64,000 bases of DNA from Williamsia muralis NBRC 105860 (GTDB lineage Bacteria > Actinomycetota > Actinomycetes > Mycobacteriales > Mycobacteriaceae). The notes below the pieces were generated by a model. The model did no database searches. It was not told the origin of the DNA and saw only the letters and a program-made list of their open reading frames with translations. Of this stretch, positions 48,970-57,616 are shown one piece after another. The translations under genes and the position numbers were made by a program. Position 1 is the first letter of the stretch. Each line of letters begins with the position of its first letter. The DNA lies in contig NZ_BDAP01000006.1 in the NCBI RefSeq assembly GCF_001598915.1, positions 248,001-312,000 of the forward strand, written 5' to 3'.

Positions 48970-51900
48970 CTATGCCGGTCGGTTGCCGCCGTGTCCGGCT
49001 GTCGGTTCGCTCGCCTCGTCCGGTGTGATACCCGCCGTCCACAGGGCGCGATACCTTCCGTCCAACGCCAGGAGCTCGTCGTGTGTTCCGAGCTCCACGA
49101 TCTGCCCGCCGGCGACCACGGCGATGCGGTCGGCTCGCGCCGCGGTCGCCAGTCGATGGGCGACGATCACCGAGCTCCGTGATCCGGTGAGGTGCCGGCC
49201 GGCTGCCATCACCCGTCGTTCGGTGGCCTGATCGAGCGTGGCTGTCGCCTCGTCGAGCAGCAGGAGGTCGGGGTCCACCAGTTCGGCACGGGCGAGCGCG
49301 ATCAGCTGTCGCTGACCGGAGGACAGTCCTTGCCCCCGCTCACCGATCGGATGGTTCATGGCGCCCGGCAGCGCCGAGATCATCGACAACGCTCCCACCG
49401 CGCGAGCCGCCGCGACGATCTGCTCGTGGTCGGCGTCTGGTCTGCCGTAGGCGATGTTGTCGGCGACGGTGCCGGTGAACAGGTGGGGTTCCTGCGGGAC
49501 CACGCCCAGTCGGGAGCGGTAGTACGACAACCGGAAGCCGCGGATGTCGGTGCCGTCCATCCGCACCGATCCGCTTGTCGGGTCGTAGAACCGGGCGAGG
49601 AGCTTGACGATGGTCGACTTGCCCGCGCCGGTCTCACCCACCAGGGCCAGTGAGGTGCCGGCGGGAAGATCGAGGTCCACGCCTGCGAGCGCATCGGTTG
49701 TCGACCCGGGATAGCGGAACCCGACCTCTCTCAGTTCGGCGTGCCCGGTGAATCCGTTCTCCGGTGTTGCCACGGCGAGTTCGGGCACACCATCGGGACA
49801 GCGCACGCTACTGCGGGTGGCGAGCAGATCGGAGATCCGCCGAAGGCCGACCAGAGCTTGCTGGTACCCGTCGAAGACCTGCGACAGCTGTTGGACCGGA
49901 CCGAACAGCATGCCGAGATACAGGACGAACGCGACGAGGGTGCCTGCACTGGTGCCGCCGCCGGCAACCTGGTGGGCGCCGAAGGCGATCACCCCGGCGG
50001 TGGCGAGGTCGGACATCAGCGTGATGAACGGGAAGAAGATGGAGATCGCCTGCTGGGACACCATGCGAGCCCGAACGTACGCCGCAGCCCGTGCCGAGAA
50101 CTGCGCCATGGCGAAGCCGTCGTGCGAATAGGCCTGGGTGGTGCGCACTCCGCCGACGTTCTCCTGGAAGTCGGCGTTGACCTCGCTGACCAATTCCCGT
50201 GAGCGGGTGTAGGCGCGCGACGAGATCCGGCGGAACACGATCGTCGCCACGATGATCGGCGGGAACACCACCAGCATCAGCAGTCCGAGAGAGGCGTCGG
50301 TGATGATGAGGGCAACCGCCACACCGACCACCGTGAGGGTGCTGACGATCGCGGTCGACAGACCAGTCTGCAGGAACGTCGACAGCGCATCGACGTCGGT
50401 GGTCATGCGCGTCATGATCCGCCCGGACAGTTCGCGCTCGTAGTAGTCCAGGCCGAGTCGCTGCAGGTGCGCGTAACTCCGTACGCGCAGTGCATAGAGG
50501 ACGCGCTCGCCGGCGCGGGAGGTGATCACGGTCATCACGGCGGTAGCCACGAATCCGATCGCAACGGCGACCAGACCTGCGCCGGCTGCGAACCACAGAT
50601 GGCTCGACCGGTCGGACGTGGCGCCGTCGATGCCGTAGCGGGCGATCGTCGGGAAGGCCAGACCCACCAGGGTGTCGATGGATATGCACAGCACGACCAA
50701 CGCCAGCAACCAGCGAACCGGGCGCAGCAACTGACGAAGCGAGAAGTCGGGCCGATCGGTGCGGATGTCGTTGTCGTCGACCTCCGGTGACTCGTCGGCC
50801 GGGGGGAGCGCCTGCACCGCTTCGAGGAGTTTCGGGGTCGGAGCCATCGCACCGAGCGCGCCGGCCATCCCACCGCCGCCGCGCGGACCCATCGTCGCCG
50901 GTGCCGCGACCTTGCGCAGCCGCGGCTCGGGATCGGGCGCTTCGCTCGGCCAGAGCGCATCGACCGCCACCGGCTGATCGGCGGCGATTTCCTCGTCGAG
51001 GTCGTCGTCGCGGACATCCGTGCTCATCAGTGAGCGGAAGAGGGCGCAGCGAGCGTTGAGTTCGGCCTCGGTACCGACGTCGATGATGCGGCCTCCGTCG
51101 AGAACGGCGACACGGTCGGCAAGGGTCAGGGTGGACCGGCGGTGGGCCAGGATCAACATGGTCCGCGTGGAGGTGCGCAGATGGGTGAAGATGTCCGCCT
51201 CGGTCCGCGCGTCGACCGCGGAGGTCGCGTCGTCGAGGATCAGTACGCGGGGGTCGGCATAGAGCGCGCGGGCCAGTGCGATGCGCTGGCGTTGTCCGCC
51301 CGACAGTGTCAGTCCTCGTTCTCCGACGATGGTCCGGTATCCGTGTTCGAGTGCGGTCACGAAACCGTGTGCGCCGGCTCGTTCGGCGGCCGACATGATG
51401 CCCGACGGCAGTGGCTTCTCGTCGGTGGTGCTGTCGAATTTGCCGACGTGGGCGTTCGGGGCGATGTTGGCGGCAACGGTGTCCGAGTAGAGGAAGGCCT
51501 CGTCGAAGACCACGCCGACCGTCGACCGGAGTTCCTGTGTCTCCACCGTGGAGATGTCGAAAGTGCCGTGGCTGTTCGACAATTCGATCGTGCCGGCCTG
51601 GGGCCGGTAAAAGCGGTCGGCGAGTAGGGCGAGGGTCGATTTGCCCGAGCCGGGCGGACCGACGACGGCCACGACCTCACCGGGGGCGATGTGGAGGTCG
51701 ACCCCGTTCAGCACGGGTGTTCGGGCTCCCGGGTAGGTGAAGGTGACGTTTTTCAGCGCCAGTCCGAGGGCATCACCGGGAAGGGTGCCGCGCGCGGACA
51801 GAGCGGGATCGGGTGGTTCGTCGATCACCTGGTACACCCGCTCGACGGCGGCCCGCGCGAGTTGCGCCGACACCAGCAGTGAGGTGAGGAGTCGGGCGAG

Positions 51901-52788
51901 TCCGGTCATCGTGGTGACGTAGGTGGCGAACGCGAGGAAGGTGCCGACCGTGATCGAGCCCTGCATCGTCAGGTACCCGCCCAGGGCGATGATCGCGACC
52001 ATCCCCAGCTGCGGCACGGCCGCGAGCGACGGCGCGAAACGTGCGTTAATCTTCGCCGACCGCAGGCGCATGGAGTACAGCCGACGGCCAAGGCCCACGA
52101 GCTCGTCGACAGCCCGATCCTCCTGACCGAAGCCCTTGACGACCCGGACGCCGGTCACCGTCTCCTCCACGTGCTGGGCGAGGTCGGCGGCCGATTGTTG
52201 CGCGGACCAGGTGGCGGCGAACAGGCGTTTGCGACTGTTGAAGGCGATGGCCGACACGGCCGGGATGACCAGCAGGGCAACCACTGTGAGCAACGGTGAC
52301 AGGTAGAACATCACCCCGATGGCGAGAACCACCTGCACCATCGCGCCGAGCGAGAGGGGCACCATCGCGAGGAGGCCCTGCACCAGCTGCAGATCGGTGA
52401 TGCTGCGCGACACCACCTGTCCGGTGCGGATCTGATCCTGAGCCGCACCGTCGAGGCGGAGCACGCTGTTCAGGATCGACAACCGCAGCGCGTTCTGCAC
52501 GTTGAGCGATAGTCGTCCAGCGGTCAGGCGGCGACCGTACTGGCATCCGAATCGGACAAATGCCAGCGCCACCATGACCCCGGCGATCGCAGCGATCGAG
52601 TAACCGTGCTCGGCGGCCCCGGTGGCTTCATCGATCGCGGCCTTGGTCAGCAGGGGGATCGTGAGGTCGATCAGCAGCGCGAGGCCGGTGACACCGAGGA
52701 CGATGACAACCAGTCTGCGGTGACGCAGACATTCCCGGGTCAGCCGCCGGATCCACCCGGGTCGAACGTCTTCTGGCGGAGCGGTCAA
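48970..52788 (-). CDS. fused two-module ABC exporter with asymmetric ATP sites
   Basis: A single 1272-residue chain with two transporter halves (membrane domain-ATPase-membrane domain-ATPase), as in the multidrug exporter Rv0194. Each half has about six helices, for example LVVIVLGVTGLALLIDLTIPLL and LLALVVLCISIDTLVGLAFP. ATPase 1 (Walker A GPPGSGKST near residue 377) has D in the Q-loop (VVFDEAFLY) and Asp for the catalytic Glu (LILDDATSAVD); its signature LSGGQRQR is normal. ATPase 2 is canonical (GETGAGKST, VVPQEPHLF, LLLLDEATATLD) but its signature is LSSGQRQL. So one composite site is degenerate and the other active. TTG 52788 overlaps the upstream gene by 4 bases (TTGA). Confidence 0.93.
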   Translation of the reverse strand: MTAPPEDVRPGWIRRLTRECLRHRRLVVIVLGVTGLALLIDLTIPLLTKAAIDEATGAAEHGYSIAAIAGVMVALAFVRFGCQYGRRLTAGRLSLNVQNALRLSILNSVLRLDGAAQDQIRTGQVVSRSITDLQLVQGLLAMVPLSLGAMVQVVLAIGVMFYLSPLLTVVALLVIPAVSAIAFNSRKRLFAATWSAQQSAADLAQHVEETVTGVRVVKGFGQEDRAVDELVGLGRRLYSMRLRSAKINARFAPSLAAVPQLGMVAIIALGGYLTMQGSITVGTFLAFATYVTTMTGLARLLTSLLVSAQLARAAVERVYQVIDEPPDPALSARGTLPGDALGLALKNVTFTYPGARTPVLNGVDLHIAPGEVVAVVGPPGSGKSTLALLADRFYRPQAGTIELSNSHGTFDISTVETQELRSTVGVVFDEAFLYSDTVAANIAPNAHVGKFDSTTDEKPLPSGIMSAAERAGAHGFVTALEHGYRTIVGERGLTLSGGQRQRIALARALYADPRVLILDDATSAVDARTEADIFTHLRTSTRTMLILAHRRSTLTLADRVAVLDGGRIIDVGTEAELNARCALFRSLMSTDVRDDDLDEEIAADQPVAVDALWPSEAPDPEPRLRKVAAPATMGPRGGGGMAGALGAMAPTPKLLEAVQALPPADESPEVDDNDIRTDRPDFSLRQLLRPVRWLLALVVLCISIDTLVGLAFPTIARYGIDGATSDRSSHLWFAAGAGLVAVAIGFVATAVMTVITSRAGERVLYALRVRSYAHLQRLGLDYYERELSGRIMTRMTTDVDALSTFLQTGLSTAIVSTLTVVGVAVALIITDASLGLLMLVVFPPIIVATIVFRRISSRAYTRSRELVSEVNADFQENVGGVRTTQAYSHDGFAMAQFSARAAAYVRARMVSQQAISIFFPFITLMSDLATAGVIAFGAHQVAGGGTSAGTLVAFVLYLGMLFGPVQQLSQVFDGYQQALVGLRRISDLLATRSSVRCPDGVPELAVATPENGFTGHAELREVGFRYPGSTTDALAGVDLDLPAGTSLALVGETGAGKSTIVKLLARFYDPTSGSVRMDGTDIRGFRLSYYRSRLGVVPQEPHLFTGTVADNIAYGRPDADHEQIVAAARAVGALSMISALPGAMNHPIGERGQGLSSGQRQLIALARAELVDPDLLLLDEATATLDQATERRVMAAGRHLTGSRSSVIVAHRLATAARADRIAVVAGGQIVELGTHDELLALDGRYRALWTAGITPDEASEPTAGHGGNRPA

Positions 52789-53537
52789 CTAGAGGACGGC
52801 CCGTCGTATGGCGCGATGATGTGGGGACGGTTCGACGGCCATTCCCTGGGAGCAGGGCCGAAGACCTTGCGCGAATTGTTGATGATGATCTTGCCGAGTG
52901 TGCGGTTGCCGACGCCTCCGATGATCGCGCCGAGGCCGGCGGGAAGGAGTTTGCCGGCCGCCAACGGCAACTTCTGGAGGGTGTACTTGCGCAGGTAGCG
53001 CTTGACCAACCGCTGATTGAGTGTGCGCATGACCGGTGCCGGTATGACGCCGCCGAGCGCACGGCCCATGGTTCCGCCGGACTTCGCGCCGAGGGAGTCA
53101 CGCACCACAGCCAGCCCCGACTCACCGAGCGCCACCGTCAGCACGAGGGCTTTGCGGCGTTCGCGGTCGTCGATCGGGATGCCGTGTACATCGGCGATGG
53201 CCAGCGACAGGAGTGCCGATGCCTCGATGAAGAAGGCGGTCTCGGCGCCCAGGGATGCCAGGGACATCACGGTGCCCACACCCGGGAACGCAGCCGCGGC
53301 GCCGACCGCTCCGCCAGATCCGGTGACAGCCATCAGGAAGCGCTGTTCGAGCCTGGCGATGATCTGTGCCGGTGACTCGTAGGGGTGTTCTTGGCGCAGG
53401 TGGTTGACGTACTTGGCGACGGCGGGTGCCTGCAGGTGCTGCGCCTGACCGACCAGCGCGTCCAGGATGCCCTCGGGTTTGCGCCCGGCCCCCACGATCT
53501 GTCCGTCGCCGATGGACGACAGCTGCTTTTTGGCCAT
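52785..53537 (-). CDS. EcsC-like hypothetical membrane-associated protein
   Basis: A 250-residue protein of unknown function. A hydrophobic, Gly/Ala-rich middle (GSGGAVGAAAAFPGVGTVMSLASLGAETAFFIEASALLSLAIADVHGI, in two stretches) may insert in or lie on the membrane, and a second Gly-rich stretch near the C-terminus reads LPAGLGAIIGGVGNRTLGKIIINN. The pattern resembles EcsC/DUF697-type proteins, but this is not certain. From memory, M. tuberculosis has a 262-residue 'possible membrane protein' (Rv1249c) after kgd in the same orientation, probably the homologue. It is coupled by TTGA overlap to the ABC exporter, and only 3 bases separate it from the GST-like gene. Confidence 0.6.
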   Translation of the reverse strand: MAKKQLSSIGDGQIVGAGRKPEGILDALVGQAQHLQAPAVAKYVNHLRQEHPYESPAQIIARLEQRFLMAVTGSGGAVGAAAAFPGVGTVMSLASLGAETAFFIEASALLSLAIADVHGIPIDDRERRKALVLTVALGESGLAVVRDSLGAKSGGTMGRALGGVIPAPVMRTLNQRLVKRYLRKYTLQKLPLAAGKLLPAGLGAIIGGVGNRTLGKIIINNSRKVFGPAPREWPSNRPHIIAPYDGPSSS

Positions 53538-53540
53538 GGG

Positions 53541-54593
53541 TCAGGCTCCTTGTCCGGCGGGAACCACTTCGCCATCGATGGGAGGCGGTGGCGGGGTGCC
53601 GTCGCCGAACGGTCGACCGCCGAGTTCTTCACGGTGATGGGCGGTGCGCCAGCCGGACAGATCCGGTCCCTTGGGCACGATCTTCGTGGGATTGATGTCC
53701 TCGTGAACGATGTAGTAGTGCTGTTTGATCTGGGTGAAGTCGACGGTGTCGCCGAATCCGGGGGTCTGGAACAGGTCGCGTGCGTACGCCCAGAGCACGG
53801 GCATCTCACTCAATTTGGACCGATTGCACTTGAAGTGTCCGTGGTAGACGGGGTCGAATCTGACCAGGGTGGTGAACAGGCGCACGTCCGCTTCGGTGAT
53901 GGTGTCGCCCACCAGGTAACGCTGCTCGCGTAGCCGGTCGGAGAGCTGATCGAGACGTGTGAACAGACGATCGTAGGCTGTTTCGTAGGCGTCCTGACTG
54001 CCGGCGAAGCCGCACCGGTACACGCCGTTGTTGACGTCTTTGAAGACGACGTCGATGACCTCGTCGATCTCGCCGCGCAGATGTTCGGGGTAGAGGTCAG
54101 GAGCCCCGTCCCGGTGGTGGTCGACCCACTCGGTGGAGAAGTCGAGGGTCATCTGGCGGAACTCGTTGGTGACCACGGCGCCGGTGGGGATGTCGACGAT
54201 GGCCGGGACGGTGATGCCCCGCGGGTAGTCCGGGTATCGCGTCAGGTAGGCGTCTTTCAGGCGCGGGATCTTCAGGACCGGGTCGAGTCCGTCGGGGTCG
54301 AGGTCGAAGGTCCAGCTGTCCGAGTCATGGGTCGGGCCACAAAGGCCCATCGACAGCACCGACTCCAGACCCAGCAGTCGGCGCACGATGATCGCCCGGT
54401 TCGCCCAGGGGCATGCGCGGGCGACGATCAGCCGGTACCGGCCGGGCTCGACCTTGAATGTCTCGCCCGCTGGTCCGACGCCGTCACGCGTGATGCGGTT
54501 GTCGATGTATCGGGTGTCCCGCACGAACTCTTCACCGGTGGTCACGTAGGTGCCGGGGGTGTCGTGCGCTGAGTGTGTCGACTCGGTGCTCAT
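53541..54593 (-). CDS. glutathione S-transferase family protein, Xi/omega-like
   Basis: A 350-residue GST-fold protein of the glutathionyl-hydroquinone reductase type. The thioredoxin-like domain has the catalytic cysteine in ARACPWANRAIIVRRLLGLE. It is followed by TVPAIVDIPTGAVVTNEFRQM (the cis-Pro and G-site residues) and an all-helical C-terminal domain (YLVGDTITEADVRLFTTLVRFDPVYHGHFKCN). Actinomycetes make mycothiol rather than glutathione, so the physiological thiol is unclear. The C-terminal 30 residues are Pro-rich. It starts an operon with the unknown membrane protein and ABC exporter, and is divergent from a PadR gene. Confidence 0.88.
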   Translation of the reverse strand: MSTESTHSAHDTPGTYVTTGEEFVRDTRYIDNRITRDGVGPAGETFKVEPGRYRLIVARACPWANRAIIVRRLLGLESVLSMGLCGPTHDSDSWTFDLDPDGLDPVLKIPRLKDAYLTRYPDYPRGITVPAIVDIPTGAVVTNEFRQMTLDFSTEWVDHHRDGAPDLYPEHLRGEIDEVIDVVFKDVNNGVYRCGFAGSQDAYETAYDRLFTRLDQLSDRLREQRYLVGDTITEADVRLFTTLVRFDPVYHGHFKCNRSKLSEMPVLWAYARDLFQTPGFGDTVDFTQIKQHYYIVHEDINPTKIVPKGPDLSGWRTAHHREELGGRPFGDGTPPPPPIDGEVVPAGQGA

Positions 54594-54644
54594 CGTTTCC
54601 AGGGTAGCCGTTGATCAGGGCTGGGCAGACGGACTTCGGCGCGG

Positions 54645-54650
54645 TATATT
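54645..54650 (+). promoter_or_regulatory. -10 box of padR-MFS operon
   Basis: TATATT lies 47 bases before the padR ATG and overlaps the palindrome at 54646-54663. No convincing -35 was found. Confidence 0.45.
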
Positions 54651-54663
54651 CCACATGGACTAT
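54646..54663. promoter_or_regulatory. PadR operator candidate
   Basis: ATATTCCA-CA-TGGACTAT is an 18-base palindrome with 7 of 8 arm positions matched. It overlaps the -10 hexamer of the padR-MFS operon, as expected for a dimeric autorepressor. Confidence 0.5.
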
Positions 54664-54697
54664 TCGGGGCGGGCCGAAGGCCGGGTGGGGGAGGACG

Positions 54698-55333
54698 ATG
54701 ACGCAACGCAGTGCTGCTGCCGATGTCGAACTGACCCCGTTGGCCGTTCTTGTCCTCGGGCTGGCGGCGGAACGGCCGATGCATCCGTATGAAATGGTCC
54801 AGACGTTGCTCGAACGCAACGAGGACCGTTTCGCCAAGACCCGACCCGGATCGCTCTACCACACAGTCGACCGGCTGCACGCCCAGGATCTGTTACAGAT
54901 CAACAGTGTTCAGCGTTCCGGCAACCGGCCCGAACGAACCGTCTACGCCATCACCGAGGCGGGCACCAGCGCTTTGCGCCGCTCTCTCACGGCAATGCTC
55001 CGTACACCCGCGGTCGAGTACCCGAGCTTTTACCTCGCCCTGGCCGAGGCGCACTCGCTGGGCCGGCATGAGGTTGTCGGGCTTCTCACCGAGCGGCTCG
55101 GTGCGATGCGAGGCGAACTCGAATCGGTCAACCGGTCGGTGGAAGTGGCCTCGGAAGGCGGCATCCCCGAGATGTTCCTGCTGGATGCCGGTTGCCGGCA
55201 GGCGGTGATGCAGGCTGAGATCGCCTGGACCGAGAGCCTGCGAGATCGGCTGGAGAACGGCGACCTCCTGTGGATCGAGGAGTGGTTGGCGCGCACGACC
55301 CCATCGAACAGAACAGAGGAAGACAGTGAGTAG
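54698..55333 (+). CDS. PadR-family transcriptional regulator
   Basis: A 211-residue repressor. The winged helix occupies the N-terminus (LAVLVLGLAAERPMHPYEMVQTLLE and KTRPGSLYHTVDRLHAQDLL, the PadR signature region), followed by GNRPERTVYAITEAG. The C-terminal coiled-coil (Vir_C-like) domain mediates dimerisation. GGGGGAGG lies upstream of ATG 54698. It overlaps the MFS exporter gene by 8 bases and has a palindrome in its promoter, so it most likely represses its own operon until the drug or phenolic compound is present. Confidence 0.92.
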   Translation: MTQRSAAADVELTPLAVLVLGLAAERPMHPYEMVQTLLERNEDRFAKTRPGSLYHTVDRLHAQDLLQINSVQRSGNRPERTVYAITEAGTSALRRSLTAMLRTPAVEYPSFYLALAEAHSLGRHEVVGLLTERLGAMRGELESVNRSVEVASEGGIPEMFLLDAGCRQAVMQAEIAWTESLRDRLENGDLLWIEEWLARTTPSNRTEEDSE

Positions 55334-56912
55334 CCCCAGCCCCACCCCGGCCATCACCACCAGACCTTGGCTCGCGCTGGGCGCGTTGTGCATCGGGTTC
55401 TTCATGATTCTCGTGGACATGACCATCGTCTCGGTTGCCCAGCCCGCCATTCAGCGTGCGCTCGACACCGATGTCAACGGGGTCATCTGGGTTTCGAGCG
55501 CTTATCTGCTCACCTACGCGGTGCCCATGCTGGTCGCCGGACGTCTGGGTGACCGGTACGGACCGAAGAACGTGTATCTCGTAGGCCTCGTGGTGTTCAC
55601 GGTCGCGAGTGTGTGGTGCGGGTTCGCAGGTTCGATCGAGATGCTCATCGTCGCGCGCGGTCTGCAGGGTGTCGGCGCGGCGCTGATCACGCCGCAGACG
55701 ATGGCACTGATCACGAGGATCTTCCCCGAGAACAAGCGTGGCGCGGCAATGGGTGTCTGGGGCACCGTCGCGGGTGTCGCGACGCTGATCGGGCCGCTCG
55801 CGGGTGGCGGGCTCGTCGACGGTCTGGGCTGGGAGTGGATCTTCTTCGTCAACGTCCCCGTCGGCATCATCGGTCTGGCGCTGGCGTGGAAGCTGGTGCC
55901 GCAGGTGTCCACGAGCAAACGCCACTTCGACCTTGTCGGCATGGCACTCAGCGGCATCGGTCTGACGTGCCTGGTCTTCGGTATCCAGGACGGTGAGAAA
56001 TACGACTGGGCGGCCTGGATCTGGGGACTCATCGGCTTCGGCCTGGTGTTGATGGCGTTGTTCGTCTATTGGCAGCACAAGATCTTGACCGTGCGGCGGT
56101 CGGCTGAACCGCTTGTGCCCCTGCGCCTGTTCCGCGACCGGAACTTCTCACTGGCGAGTATCGGCATCACGACGATGGGTTTTGCGACGGCCGGGATGAT
56201 GGTCCCGCTGATGTACTACTTGCAGCTCGTCGCGGGTCTGACCCCGACGGAGTCGGCCGTGGTGACCGTGCCGATGGCGGTTCTCACCGGCGTGCTCGCG
56301 CCCATAGTCGGCCGGCAGGTCGACCGGATCCACCCTCGATACATCGTCGCCACGGCCTTGCTGCTCAACGCGGTGGCCATCGGCTGGCTCGCGATGATCG
56401 CCACGCCGACCACCCCGATCTGGCAGCTTCTGCTGCCCGTGGCGCTCATGGGCGCGGCGAGTTCGGGTATTTGGGCGCCGTTGGCTGCCACCGCGACGCG
56501 AAACCTCCCGATGACCAGTGCCGGGGCCGGTGCCGGCGTGTACAACACCACGCGTCTCATCGGCTCGGTGCTCGGTAGCGCTGCGGTGGGTGCCCTGATG
56601 CAGACCCGCCTCGCCGCAGAGGTCCCCGGGTTCGGGTCGTCGTCGATGGATCAGGCCGGACGGCTCCCGGAGTCGGTTCGGGACGGTTTCTCCGCAGCGA
56701 TGGGGCAGTCGCTCCTGCTGCCGGCTGCGGCCCTGCTGATCGGTGTCGTCGCTGCTGCAGCCTTTGCCAGGCCGCGGCACATGATGGAAGCGGTGGTGCC
56801 CGCGGGCGGGTCGCAACCAGGCGATGTCCCCGCCGGCACCGAGGGCGCAGCCGGGGTTCCGAAGGCGAACAGCACTGCGAAAGCCGCGGCGCAATCTGGC
56901 GCGGGGGACTGA
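55326..56912 (+). CDS. MFS drug exporter, EmrB/QacA (DHA2) family
   Basis: Proton-coupled 14-helix exporter, 528 residues. The N-terminal GFFMILVDMTIVSVAQPAIQRAL has the family motif D1, GRLGDRYGPKNVYL is motif A, and the motif C region is GVATLIGPLAGGGLVDGLGWEWIFFVNVPVG. The C-terminal 50 residues are a Pro/Ala-rich cytoplasmic tail. GTG 55326 follows AGAGGAAG and overlaps padR, so regulator and exporter are co-translated. The substrate is unknown. A TetR gene follows on the same strand 58 bases later. Confidence 0.92.
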   Translation: MSSPSPTPAITTRPWLALGALCIGFFMILVDMTIVSVAQPAIQRALDTDVNGVIWVSSAYLLTYAVPMLVAGRLGDRYGPKNVYLVGLVVFTVASVWCGFAGSIEMLIVARGLQGVGAALITPQTMALITRIFPENKRGAAMGVWGTVAGVATLIGPLAGGGLVDGLGWEWIFFVNVPVGIIGLALAWKLVPQVSTSKRHFDLVGMALSGIGLTCLVFGIQDGEKYDWAAWIWGLIGFGLVLMALFVYWQHKILTVRRSAEPLVPLRLFRDRNFSLASIGITTMGFATAGMMVPLMYYLQLVAGLTPTESAVVTVPMAVLTGVLAPIVGRQVDRIHPRYIVATALLLNAVAIGWLAMIATPTTPIWQLLLPVALMGAASSGIWAPLAATATRNLPMTSAGAGAGVYNTTRLIGSVLGSAAVGALMQTRLAAEVPGFGSSSMDQAGRLPESVRDGFSAAMGQSLLLPAAALLIGVVAAAAFARPRHMMEAVVPAGGSQPGDVPAGTEGAAGVPKANSTAKAAAQSGAGD

Positions 56913-56959
56913 CCAGCCGTGTGTCCACCGTGGTTGACGTCGGCGCTCGTCTCGGGATG

Positions 56960-56977
56960 TACTGTGCGCCATGCGCA
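56960..56977 (+). promoter_or_regulatory. leaderless promoter and palindrome over the TetR start
   Basis: TACTGT at 56960-56965 lies 5 bases before the ATG at 56971. A perfect palindrome, TGCGC-CAT-GCGCA (56965-56977), spans the start codon and may be the operator or a start-codon hairpin. No Shine-Dalgarno sequence was seen. Confidence 0.4.
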
Positions 56978-57615
56978 GTGACGTTCCAGGTTCGCGCCGG
57001 TTGTCGGTGGAGGACCGCCGCGCACAATTGGTGAACTGCGCTCTGACGCTTGCCGACCGCGGCGGGATGAGCGCGGTGACCGTGCGTGGTGTCGCCGAGG
57101 AAGCCAAGGTCTCCCTCGGCGTGGTGCATTACTGCTTCGACGACAAGGAACAACTCGTCGCCGCGATGATCGAGAAGGTGATCGCCGAGCAACTCGAGGC
57201 GCTTCTCGCTTCGGTGCCCACCGAAAACCTCGGTACCGGCCGGGACGCGCTCCGGATTTCCATCCAGGAGGCGGTCACTGCGGTGTGGGCACGCGCGGCC
57301 GAATTCCCGAATCGTTGGCTGCTCATGATCGAGTCCATGCTGTTCTCGCTGCGGCAGCCGACGGAATCGGCGTCGGCCGGTCAGGCGCTGCTGCAGCACA
57401 CGATCGCCGAGAAGTACGGACACACCTATCTTTCCGAGATCGGCGATCGCTGCGGGATGCGATGGGAAGTGTCCGAACGTGAATTGGTGCGGTCTGCGTT
57501 GCAGATGCTGTTCGGCACCGTGCAGTGGTGGCTCGTCGACCGCGATGATGCCGCAGCGCGGAGGTCGCTGGCTTTGCTCGCCGGATGGATGGCCGACTGC
57601 GCCGAGCCGCGCTAG
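56971..57615 (+). CDS. TetR/AcrR-family transcriptional regulator
   Basis: A 214-residue repressor. The helix-turn-helix is in RRAQLVNCALTLADRGGMSAVTVRGVAEEAKVSLGVVHYCFDDKEQLV. The C-terminal domain carries Trp-rich stretches (NRWLLMIESM, GTVQWWLVDRDD) suited to an aromatic or hydrophobic ligand. It lies 58 bases after the MFS exporter on the same strand and could be read from that operon or from its own promoter. It converges on the molybdenum enzyme gene with 1 base between stops. The targets are unknown. Confidence 0.9.
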   Translation: MRSDVPGSRRLSVEDRRAQLVNCALTLADRGGMSAVTVRGVAEEAKVSLGVVHYCFDDKEQLVAAMIEKVIAEQLEALLASVPTENLGTGRDALRISIQEAVTAVWARAAEFPNRWLLMIESMLFSLRQPTESASAGQALLQHTIAEKYGHTYLSEIGDRCGMRWEVSERELVRSALQMLFGTVQWWLVDRDDAAARRSLALLAGWMADCAEPR

Positions 57616-57616
57616 C

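Noticed and set aside
52785-53537. Firm assignment of the Gly/Ala-rich protein to EcsC
   Set aside because: The resemblance is in composition and pattern only; no catalytic or signature residues support it, so it is kept as EcsC-like.
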